NCBI RefSeq assembly: GCF_021440085.1
Contig: NZ_JAKCPW010000006.1
Coordinates: 434,001-498,000 of the forward strand
Source: Dyadobacter sp. CY261
GTDB lineage: Bacteria; Bacteroidota; Bacteroidia; Cytophagales; Spirosomataceae
Length of the DNA: 64,000 bases
Direction of reading: 5' to 3'
In this document: one piece after another, positions 58,096 to 64,000 of the stretch
Layout: each line of letters begins with the position of its first letter
Position numbering within the stretch: position 1 is the stretch's first letter
Program-made: the position numbers and the translations under genes
Notes under the pieces: generated by a model
Seen by the model: the letters and a program-made list of their open reading frames with translations, nothing else
Databases searched by the model: none
Told to the model about the DNA's origin: nothing

Positions 58096-58665
58096 GTGAA
58101 AGGTAAGCTTATCATATTTTCTGCCCCTTCCGGATCCGGAAAGACTACCATCGTAAGGCATCTTTTAAATAAATACACACAGCAACTGGCATTCTCTGTC
58201 TCGGCATGCACCCGCACACGGAGAGACCATGAAGTGGATGGCAAAGATTACTACTTTCTAACCTTACAGGATTTTCGCCAGAAAATCGCAGATCAGCAGT
58301 TCGCGGAATGGGAAGAAGTTTACGCTGGCAACTATTACGGCACCCTTAAAGCCGAAATACAACGCCTTTGGGACGAAGGCAAACACGTTCTCTTCGATGT
58401 GGACGTGAAAGGAGGGTTAAAACTGAAAGAAGCATATGGCGATGCCGCACTTGGTATATTTGTGAAAGTTACCTCCGACGAAGAAATCAAACGCCGCCTT
58501 GCACGGCGTGGGACCGAAACACCCGAAACCCTTGCAACCCGCCTCGCCAAAGTGCGCTATGAACAAAGTTTCGAACATGAATTTGACCAGGTCCTTGTCA
58601 ATGATCACCTGGAAGAGGCACTTGCCAAAGCGGAGGAACTCGTTCAGACATTTATTCAATCCTAA
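58096..58665 (+). CDS. gmk: Guanylate kinase
   Basis: It phosphorylates GMP to GDP. P-loop FSAPSGSGKTTIVRHLL at residues 8-24, the GMP site SVSACTRTRRDHEVDGKDYYF, and VDVKGGLKLKEAYG are typical; 189 residues is the family length. The start is GTG, 10 bp after the anti-sigma stop and with no ATG in the right place. It forms one transcript with the sigma unit and nadD. Confidence 0.97.
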   Translation: MKGKLIIFSAPSGSGKTTIVRHLLNKYTQQLAFSVSACTRTRRDHEVDGKDYYFLTLQDFRQKIADQQFAEWEEVYAGNYYGTLKAEIQRLWDEGKHVLFDVDVKGGLKLKEAYGDAALGIFVKVTSDEEIKRRLARRGTETPETLATRLAKVRYEQSFEHEFDQVLVNDHLEEALAKAEELVQTFIQS

Positions 58666-58680
58666 ATTTTATTGTCAGCG

Positions 58681-59253
58681 ATGAAAGTCGGCCTGTTTTT
58701 CGGATCGTTTAATCCAATCCATACCGGGCACCTGATCATCGCCAACACGATGGCTACCACAACGGACCTCGAACAGGTCTGGTTTATCGTAAGCCCTCAA
58801 AATCCGTTCAAAAAAAACAGCAGCCTGTTGCACGAATTCGATCGTTTCGACCTCGTGCAACGTGCTATTTCGGATAATGCATTGCTCCGGGCAACTGATA
58901 TCGAATTTCACATGCCTAAGCCGAGCTACACGATCGATACGCTCGTGCGTTTGCAGGAAAAATATCCACAGCATGAGTTTAAGCTAATCATGGGCGAGGA
59001 TAACCTGGCGCAATTTCCGAACTGGAAGAACTACGAGAAAATACTTGAATACACCGGACTATACGTCTACCCACGCCCCAGCTCAAAGGCGCACGCATTC
59101 GGTAACCATCCCCATGTGAAATTCGTGCAAGCGCCGCTGCTCGATATTTCGGCCACATTCCTTCGCGCCTGCATTAAAAACGGCCAGTCAATCCGTTACA
59201 TGGTGCCCGAGCCGGTGGAGCAGCTGATTAAGATCAAGAAGTTTTATGTATGA
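58681..59253 (+). CDS. nadD: Nicotinate-nucleotide adenylyltransferase
   Basis: It adenylates nicotinate mononucleotide in NAD synthesis. GLFFGSFNPIHTGHLIIA is the nucleotidyltransferase start (GxFxPxHxGH), and ISATFLRACIKNGQSIRYMVP is the C-terminal ISxTxxR block. 190 residues; ATG 58681 is used, the upstream TTG 58672 is less likely. Its TGA is immediately followed by the convergent lipoprotein stop, forming TGATCA. Confidence 0.96.
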   Translation: MKVGLFFGSFNPIHTGHLIIANTMATTTDLEQVWFIVSPQNPFKKNSSLLHEFDRFDLVQRAISDNALLRATDIEFHMPKPSYTIDTLVRLQEKYPQHEFKLIMGEDNLAQFPNWKNYEKILEYTGLYVYPRPSSKAHAFGNHPHVKFVQAPLLDISATFLRACIKNGQSIRYMVPEPVEQLIKIKKFYV

Positions 59254-59643
59254 TCAGAGCGGCCTGTCCTGGTAGGTGATTTCTGATAATAAGCCGACTG
59301 CATTGAATTTCAGGATCACCTTCCGTGAATCCGATTTCGCCTGCATATTCTCGCATTGCGGGCCCTTTTCAAGAAAATACACGTAGAATTTAATATTACG
59401 CTCGCCGAGCTGCTGAATGTCTGGCCTGCCTAGCAACTCTCCGATCGTATCGGCGAACTTTCCCTTCAATTCTTTTTCAACACTTTTAAAATCGGCTTCC
59501 AGCGCTTTTCGCGCATCGTCACAACCACCACGGTCGCCGCGCCATTTTTTAAGGTCCAGATTGCCTAATTTATCAGGGGTACTGGAACAGGCGGCCACTA
59601 TGCCAATCAATGTGGTAAGAAGAACTTTTATAGATAATTTCAT
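59254..59643 (-). CDS. Small lipoprotein of unknown function
   Basis: A 129-residue lipoprotein: signal MKLSIKVLLTTLIGIVAAC with the lipobox Cys at residue 19, then a charged mature part with C-terminal beta strands (NIKFYVYFLEKGPQ, KVILKFNAVGLLSEITYQDRPL). Two more Cys (GGCDDAR and QCENM) may form a disulfide. I recognise no domain. ATG 59643 is preferred to upstream codons, which do not encode a signal. Its stop abuts that of nadD. Confidence 0.72.
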   Translation of the reverse strand: MKLSIKVLLTTLIGIVAACSSTPDKLGNLDLKKWRGDRGGCDDARKALEADFKSVEKELKGKFADTIGELLGRPDIQQLGERNIKFYVYFLEKGPQCENMQAKSDSRKVILKFNAVGLLSEITYQDRPL

Positions 59644-59698
59644 TGTCATGATTCGTTCATTCAAAACAGCAGCGAATCTAGCCATACAACACGAGAAT

Positions 59699-60130
59699 AT
59701 GAAACAACTCCTAACCATACTCCTGACCCTGGCTATCCTCCCGGCCATTGGCCAGAACAATGCCCCCCAGCCCATCGACGGCACAGATTGCTCCAATTTG
59801 TTTTTTAAAGCAATGCTTGAAGAAGATGCCGTGACTATTACCGGCCTTGTGTCAGCCGATTTTACGGTCATTAACTTCAATGGCCAGACCATCGACGGAC
59901 GGTCATTGCAACAGGCTATCGCGCAGGGTTACATTATCGTCGACTCCGGCATCCTTACGGGCGCACGCACGCGTACGTACGGAGATGTGACCATGGTGCA
60001 GGGCCTTTGGAATGTAAGCGCGAGGATTCAGAATAATAGCTTTAACGGCGACGTCGCATACACGACGGTGTGCGTGCGCTCTGGAGGGAAATGGAGGGTT
60101 ACGACGATCCAATTGACGCCTGTACAATAA
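59699..60130 (+). CDS. SnoaL/DUF4440-like exported protein
   Basis: A 143-residue product with a signal peptide (MKQLLTILLTLAILPAIGQ) and an NTF2-like fold: LFFKAMLEEDAVTITGLVSADFTVINFNG (start), GDVTMVQGLWNVSA, and a final GKWRVTTIQLTPV strand, as in the DUF4440 family. No catalytic residues can be assigned. It is divergent from the lipoprotein gene (55 bp between starts) and ends at a strong terminator. Confidence 0.82.
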   Translation: MKQLLTILLTLAILPAIGQNNAPQPIDGTDCSNLFFKAMLEEDAVTITGLVSADFTVINFNGQTIDGRSLQQAIAQGYIIVDSGILTGARTRTYGDVTMVQGLWNVSARIQNNSFNGDVAYTTVCVRSGGKWRVTTIQLTPVQ

Positions 60131-60146
60131 TTAAGTTTAGGCATAA

Positions 60147-60176
60147 AAAAAGAGAACCGGAACCAGTTCTCTTTTT
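60147..60176. terminator. Bidirectional terminator
   Basis: Perfect 11-bp stem AAAAAGAGAAC / GTTCTCTTTTT with an 8-base loop (60158-60165), between the SnoaL-like gene and the convergent AraC gene. Confidence 0.9.
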
Positions 60177-60200
60177 CAATTTATAGTCTAACATTACATT

Positions 60201-61130
60201 CTAAACATTCATCAGCGATTCGCGACGGCGCATCTTCCCGGCCGGGATACCGAACATCATCTTGAATCGGCGGCAAAAATAAGCTGTGTCTTTGTAACCC
60301 ACATCGGAACCGATCGCGCGGATGCTTTTCTTTGACGTGCGGAGCAGATCCACAGCCTTTTCCATCCGCTGGTATTCGATGTAATCTTGCGGGTTGATAC
60401 CGGTCAGCATTTTGAAATACTGTCCTACATAATCCTCTGAAACGTTCGCCACGTTCGCTAGAACCTTGTTTGACAGGTCACCGCCCAGATTATCTTTGAT
60501 GTAAGCGAAAATGTCGATCAGACGAGGGTCTTTGAAATAAGTACTGTTCGTTACGAGTTGCTCGACGAACAGTTTATTTTTTAGAATGTATCGGATGATC
60601 TCGATCACCACCTCTTCGGTTTTGATCTTGATGATACGGCCTTTTCCAGGTGTATCGAGCATATCTTCCGTTAAAATCTGATTAATCGTCGCTGCAATCT
60701 GATCATCACGTTTGATCAGGAACGGAGGTACGTCCAGGGAAGTGAAGAAATTAACGGTATCAAATACTTTCGCTTCGAAGGAAATCAATCCGAAAGAGTT
60801 AGGCAACTTCCCGATCAATGCGGGATCGTGGCCTGCTTCTATATAATTGTCACGATTGGTCATGAACTCTTCGTTCGATACGGTCTTGGCTGTCTGCGTA
60901 TTACCGTACGTCACTGTGGCGTGCTTGCCTCCCGGAATAAATAGCATATCCCCTTCCTCAACTCTCTGCGACTCTTCTGAACCGAAAGATACTTCGCCAT
61001 CGTACAGAATGGTCAGGGAGTTCTGTACATCGTAAAAGTTTTTGATTGTGATGGGTTGTAAAATCCTGATATGACGGGCCTTCACAAATTTCACTCCTAA
61101 CGACTCAATAATCTTATTATAATCTTCCAT
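60201..61130 (-). CDS. AraC-family transcriptional regulator
   Basis: A 309-residue regulator. The N-terminal part has a cupin-like segment (VQNSLTILYDGEVSFG, EGDMLFIPGGKHATVTYG). The C terminus has two HTH motifs (LANVANVSEDYVGQYFKM and IRAIGSDVGYKDTAYFCRRFKMMFGIPAGKMR) with the conserved GxxDxxYFCRxFK pattern. The ligand is unknown. ATG 61130 (MEDYNKIIESL) is used. A pair of 16-bp direct repeats overlaps its promoter region. Confidence 0.92.
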   Translation of the reverse strand: MEDYNKIIESLGVKFVKARHIRILQPITIKNFYDVQNSLTILYDGEVSFGSEESQRVEEGDMLFIPGGKHATVTYGNTQTAKTVSNEEFMTNRDNYIEAGHDPALIGKLPNSFGLISFEAKVFDTVNFFTSLDVPPFLIKRDDQIAATINQILTEDMLDTPGKGRIIKIKTEEVVIEIIRYILKNKLFVEQLVTNSTYFKDPRLIDIFAYIKDNLGGDLSNKVLANVANVSEDYVGQYFKMLTGINPQDYIEYQRMEKAVDLLRTSKKSIRAIGSDVGYKDTAYFCRRFKMMFGIPAGKMRRRESLMNV

Positions 61131-61172
61131 ACTTGATATATTTAAGGGTCGTTTTGACCGATTATTCAAATT

Positions 61173-61209
61173 TTGTACAAATCTAATAAATTGTACAAAA
61201 CTAATACAA
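61173..61209 (-). promoter_or_regulatory. Direct repeats and promoter candidate of the AraC gene
   Basis: Two 16-bp copies, TTGTACAAATCTAATA (61173-61188) and TTGTACAAAACTAATA (61191-61206), 18 bp apart with one mismatch; each starts with the palindrome TTGTACAA. On the minus strand each contains a TAnnTTTG -7 match (61178-61185, 61196-61203). TTG at 61207-61209 is 21 bp from the first. A repressor on these sites would block its own promoter. Confidence 0.6.
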
Positions 61210-61302
61210 GTATAGTTTCACAAAAATTTAAAAAAAAGTGATATTTTGATATTATTTTAATCCAAGATTCAGAATAAAATCGACTTTCCCGGGAAAACCG
61301 GA

Positions 61303-62469
61303 TCATTTGAGAAGCTCACGGGCTATTACGAGTTTTTGGATTTCGGAGGTACCCTCATAAATCTGTGTAATTTTAGCATCGCGCATTAGCCTTTCAACAT
61401 GGTATTCTTTCACATAACCGTAGCCTCCGTGCACCTGGACGGCCTCCGTTGTCACCCACATCGCTATTTCAGATGCATACAACTTTGCCATCGCCGCTGC
61501 CTGAACGTAGTCCTTTCCTTCATCTTTCAACCGGGCGGCCCTATAAACAAGTAACCGGGCAGCCTCAATTTTCGTGGCCATTTCGGACAATTTGAATTGG
61601 ATCGCCTGGTGTTCGGCGATTGGCTTGCCGAATGTCTTTCTTTCCTTGGAATATTTTAAGGAAAGTTCAAACGCACCTTCCGCAATTCCCAGTGCCTGTG
61701 CCGCGATCCCAATCCGACCGCCATTCAGCACATTCATCGCGAACTTGAAACCGAAACCATCCTCACCGATCCGGTTTCCCGCAGGTACTTTTACATCTAA
61801 AAACATTAAACTATTTGTATCTGACGCCCGTATGCCCATTTTATCCTCTTTCTTGCCTACCGAAAAACCTTCCCAACCCTTCTCGACAATTAATACATTA
61901 ATCCCCTTATGCCGCAGTTCAGGATGCGTCTGCGCAATGACGAGGCACACCGACGATGTACCGCCATTCGTGATCCAGTTCTTGGTGCCGTTCAATAAAT
62001 AATGGTCACCATTCGGAAACGCAGTCGTGTGCTGTGAAGTGGCGTCTGAACCGGCTTCCGGTTCAGACAGGCAAAATGCGCCGATGATCTCGCCGGAAGC
62101 GAGGCGGGTCAGATACCGCTGTTTTTGGTCCTCCGTACCATACTTTTCAAGCCCCCAGCAAACCAGCGAATTATTTACCGACATAATCACGCCGGCAGAA
62201 GCGTCGATCTTCGAAATCTCCTCCATCGCAAGCACATAAGCGAGCGTATCCATGCCGCCGCCGCCATATTCAGGGGCTACCATCATACCCAAAAGGCCCA
62301 ATTCAGCCATTTTACGCAACAAAGCCGGATCAAAATACTGGACTGTATCCCGTTCGATAACACCCGCAAGCAATTCGGTTTGTGCAAAATCACGTGCAGC
62401 GGCTTGCACAGCCAGGTGCTCTTCACTAAGGTTGAAGTCCATTCCGGAAAGTGGTTGCGTAGCTGACAT
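61303..62469 (-). CDS. Acyl-CoA dehydrogenase
   Basis: A 388-residue flavoprotein that oxidises an acyl-CoA to the enoyl-CoA. Motifs are CLSEPEAGSDATSQ (FAD/substrate, about residues 131-144), WITNGGTSSVCLVIA, RKTFGKPIAEHQAIQFKLSEM and the C-terminal QVHGGYGYVKEYHVERLMRDAKI plus IYEGTSEIQKL with the catalytic Glu. It looks like the short-chain type; the chain length is inference. ATG 62469 (MSATQPLSGM) is used; M at 62442 is another option. Confidence 0.94.
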   Translation of the reverse strand: MSATQPLSGMDFNLSEEHLAVQAAARDFAQTELLAGVIERDTVQYFDPALLRKMAELGLLGMMVAPEYGGGGMDTLAYVLAMEEISKIDASAGVIMSVNNSLVCWGLEKYGTEDQKQRYLTRLASGEIIGAFCLSEPEAGSDATSQHTTAFPNGDHYLLNGTKNWITNGGTSSVCLVIAQTHPELRHKGINVLIVEKGWEGFSVGKKEDKMGIRASDTNSLMFLDVKVPAGNRIGEDGFGFKFAMNVLNGGRIGIAAQALGIAEGAFELSLKYSKERKTFGKPIAEHQAIQFKLSEMATKIEAARLLVYRAARLKDEGKDYVQAAAMAKLYASEIAMWVTTEAVQVHGGYGYVKEYHVERLMRDAKITQIYEGTSEIQKLVIARELLK

Positions 62470-62524
62470 AGAAGACGTTGATTTTTGAGGACGAAGATTT
62501 TCAAAAATAGGATTTCCAAAAACA

Positions 62525-62538
62525 GTATGCAAGCATAC
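62525..62538. promoter_or_regulatory. Palindrome in the acyl-CoA dehydrogenase / membrane-protein gap
   Basis: GTATGC (62525-62530) AA GCATAC (62533-62538), a perfect 6-bp inverted repeat between divergent genes. Confidence 0.3.
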
Positions 62539-62596
62539 AATTGTCTAACCGATTAAAACTTTGGGTTTTGAAGCTCAATTTGAAGAAAAGTTGTCT

Positions 62597-62604
62597 TAAG
62601 TTTG
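62597..62604 (+). promoter_or_regulatory. -7 box candidate for the membrane-protein gene at 62629
   Basis: TAAGTTTG matches TAnnTTTG, 25 bp before the ATG. TTTG elements upstream are at 14 and 26 bp, neither ideal. Confidence 0.4.
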
Positions 62605-62628
62605 CGCCCTGATCACGACAGATTACAC

Positions 62629-63900
62629 ATGCCCGTCCTTACCGTTTTTTACATTAAGCTGCTCATTAACCTCGCATTGACAATCGGAATTATCTGGACA
62701 ATCAGCCGTTCGGATCTTTTCTTAAAATGGCAGCAGGAAAACGACAGATTGATTTTTACGCTGGGTTTCGTGCTTTTCCGGCTCATTCCCTGGATCGGCA
62801 TTTTCCTTATCATCAACGAGGAACCGCGCGGCGATATCCCCTTCTTTTTCTACAAAGCGGAAGGCGCCAAGGCCGGCGGGTTCGTATACCGCGATTTCTG
62901 GTCGTACCATGCACCGCTTTACGCCTACATTATCAGCATTCCGGTGTGGATCTGGCATAATGCACGGGCTATTGTACTTTTTATGGTATTGATGGAAAGC
63001 GCTATTCTGTGGCTTACCTATGATACCTATAAAAGCAAGAGCCCGAAAGCGTTGCAACTGGCAGCCATTTACTATATGCTTCCTGCCGCATTTATGTACA
63101 TTCTGGTTGATGGGCAGGAAGAGGTGTGGTTCTGGGGCGCAGCGTTGCTGATCTGGCGCTACACTTTAAAAAACAGAAGCAATTACGAGGTCGGTATCGG
63201 GCTTTTATATGCGCTAACATTGCTGACCATTAAGGTGACATTCATATTTCTGCTTCCGGCGATGCTGGTCATGGTGAAAAAGCCGATTAAAATGCTGCTG
63301 GTCATGGCGGCGGTTGGCTTACCGGCAGTTGGTTTCTTATATTGGCAGATCGGCGATCTGTTCCTGATGCCCATCCGGCATACTGAGCAGTTGATGACAC
63401 CCAACTTGTTTTCCGTTTTAAGGCCTTTCATTGAAATCGTTTTTCATGTAGATGAGAAGAAATCCACGCTTATCAACTGGATTGGATTGCTTTTCACGGT
63501 TTTCATACCGGTTTATATGGCCTTTAAAGCGCGTCATCGGCATATCAGTGAAGTTTTGCCGGGCATTTTCATCGCCTGCTTTGTGTGCATGATGCTATTC
63601 CAGGCCAGTGCCATGGGCGCATATGTGATCGCCTACCTCATGGCCGTTCTGTTTGAAATCATTGATATCCGCAAAACGGTTCATGTGGTCGTTCTGCTCG
63701 CGCTGAACTGGCTTACGGTCGTGCAGCCATTTGTGTGGGTATATATCAAACAGCCCGCGTACAAATCGCTGGGCATGTTCGCCAATGCTTCGTTCCTGTT
63801 TGAATACGGGTTGCAGATCTTGAATGTGCTTTGCTTCCTGTGGATTCTCCGCGAAACTTATCGCAAAGTGGTTCCGTCCCAAACTCTGGCAACGGCATGA
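62629..63900 (+). CDS. Polytopic membrane protein, GT-C glycosyltransferase-like
   Basis: A 423-residue protein with about ten membrane helices. INEEPRGDIPFFFYKAEGAKAGGFVYRDFWSYHAPLYAYI (key acidic and aromatic residues RGDIPFFY, YRDFWSYHAPL) forms the first outer loop, typical of the DUF2029/GT87-like GT-C group that uses polyprenyl-linked sugars. No signal peptide. Function is inferred from topology. It shares ATGA with the next gene start. Confidence 0.7.
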   Translation: MPVLTVFYIKLLINLALTIGIIWTISRSDLFLKWQQENDRLIFTLGFVLFRLIPWIGIFLIINEEPRGDIPFFFYKAEGAKAGGFVYRDFWSYHAPLYAYIISIPVWIWHNARAIVLFMVLMESAILWLTYDTYKSKSPKALQLAAIYYMLPAAFMYILVDGQEEVWFWGAALLIWRYTLKNRSNYEVGIGLLYALTLLTIKVTFIFLLPAMLVMVKKPIKMLLVMAAVGLPAVGFLYWQIGDLFLMPIRHTEQLMTPNLFSVLRPFIEIVFHVDEKKSTLINWIGLLFTVFIPVYMAFKARHRHISEVLPGIFIACFVCMMLFQASAMGAYVIAYLMAVLFEIIDIRKTVHVVVLLALNWLTVVQPFVWVYIKQPAYKSLGMFANASFLFEYGLQILNVLCFLWILRETYRKVVPSQTLATA

Positions 63901-64000
63901 GCATAGTCCTGGCCAAAACCGCTATCAGCGTTGCCGCATTGTTCCTAACGGCTGCATTGCTTTTTAAAAAAGGCTTGTTGACAGATTGGCTGGAAAAGAA
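63897..64000 (+). CDS. Start of a further gene, cut by the window end
   Basis: ATG at 63897 overlaps the previous stop by 4 bp (ATGA). The 34 visible codons give MSIVLAKTAISVAALFLTAA then a basic turn, an N-terminal membrane helix. The rest is outside. Coupling with the GT-C-like gene suggests a partner in the same pathway. Confidence 0.6.
   Translation, partial: MSIVLAKTAISVAALFLTAALLFKKGLLTDWLEK

Noticed and set aside
59644..59892. N-terminal 83-residue extension of the minus-strand lipoprotein
   Set aside because: It runs antisense to the SnoaL-like gene and would hide an evident lipoprotein signal.

Overview
The window is a 64 kb piece of a Bacteroidota chromosome, most likely Cytophagales and close to Dyadobacter/Spirosoma-type bacteria. 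This rests on gene content: a SusC/CirA-like TonB receptor barrel, DUF2480, DUF4296, DUF58/VWA 'Bat' genes, an S41 peptidase directly after rnpA, Bacteroidota-type Der/Era and a RemB/Wzi-like barrel. It also rests on promoters of the Bacteroidota form TTTG-(18-22)-TAnnTTTG, seen upstream of the initiator tRNA, rpmH and mreB, and on the near absence of Shine-Dalgarno sequences. The genus is inference. Most of the window is chromosomal core, with small accessory patches.

Layout. 1-10.4 kb: end of a TonB-dependent receptor, upp, a RemB/Wzi-like barrel, nadC, a helix-hairpin-helix protein fused to a predicted barrel, recQ and ridA. 10.5-18 kb: a small exported protein, then a leftward block with a SNF2/SWIM helicase, a Nudix hydrolase, gmhA, mnmD and a retropepsin/PDZ protein. 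18-24.2 kb: tpiA, a palindromic/tandem repeat element, an OmpA-family protein, two glycosyltransferases, a possible decayed membrane gene, a conserved unknown and a cysteine hydrolase. 24.3-29.5 kb: uvrA, an Xre/RES toxin-antitoxin pair with a palindromic operator candidate, an FAH-family enzyme and a small exported protein. 29.8-36.5 kb: der, era and an LTA-synthase-like enzyme leftward, then the initiator tRNA, a small orphan gene and a DUF6056 membrane protein.

36.6-46.2 kb: rpmH, rnpA, a carboxy-terminal processing protease, tsaB, DUF2480, then a leftward DUF58 / BatD-like / VWA / rnhB operon, a DUF4296 lipoprotein, a polyprenol-phosphate mannosyltransferase-like GT2 and an M20 amidohydrolase. 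46.4-51 kb: an uncharacterised same-strand cluster of methyltransferase, beta-propeller glycosidase-like protein, PhyH dioxygenase, a broken DUF4258/DUF2283-like gene pair and two GT2 enzymes. 51-64 kb: a small membrane protein, dxr and a GH3-family enzyme leftward, then mreBCD, an ECF-type sigma factor with a zinc-finger partner, gmk, nadD, a lipoprotein, a SnoaL-like protein, an AraC regulator, an acyl-CoA dehydrogenase and a GT-C-like membrane protein with the start of a coupled gene.

Themes are envelope building (mreBCD, gmhA, many glycosyltransferases, LTA-synthase-like), NAD synthesis (nadC, nadD), ribosome/tRNA maturation (der, era, rnpA, tsaB, mnmD) and DNA repair (uvrA, recQ, rnhB). 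I saw no phage, IS element, CRISPR array or rRNA operon. The observations most worth following are the repeat element at 18931-19114, the 46.4-51 kb cluster with the gene remnants inside it, the helix-hairpin-helix/barrel fusion, the nested palindrome between mreB and mreC, and the operator-like repeats before the Xre/RES and AraC genes.
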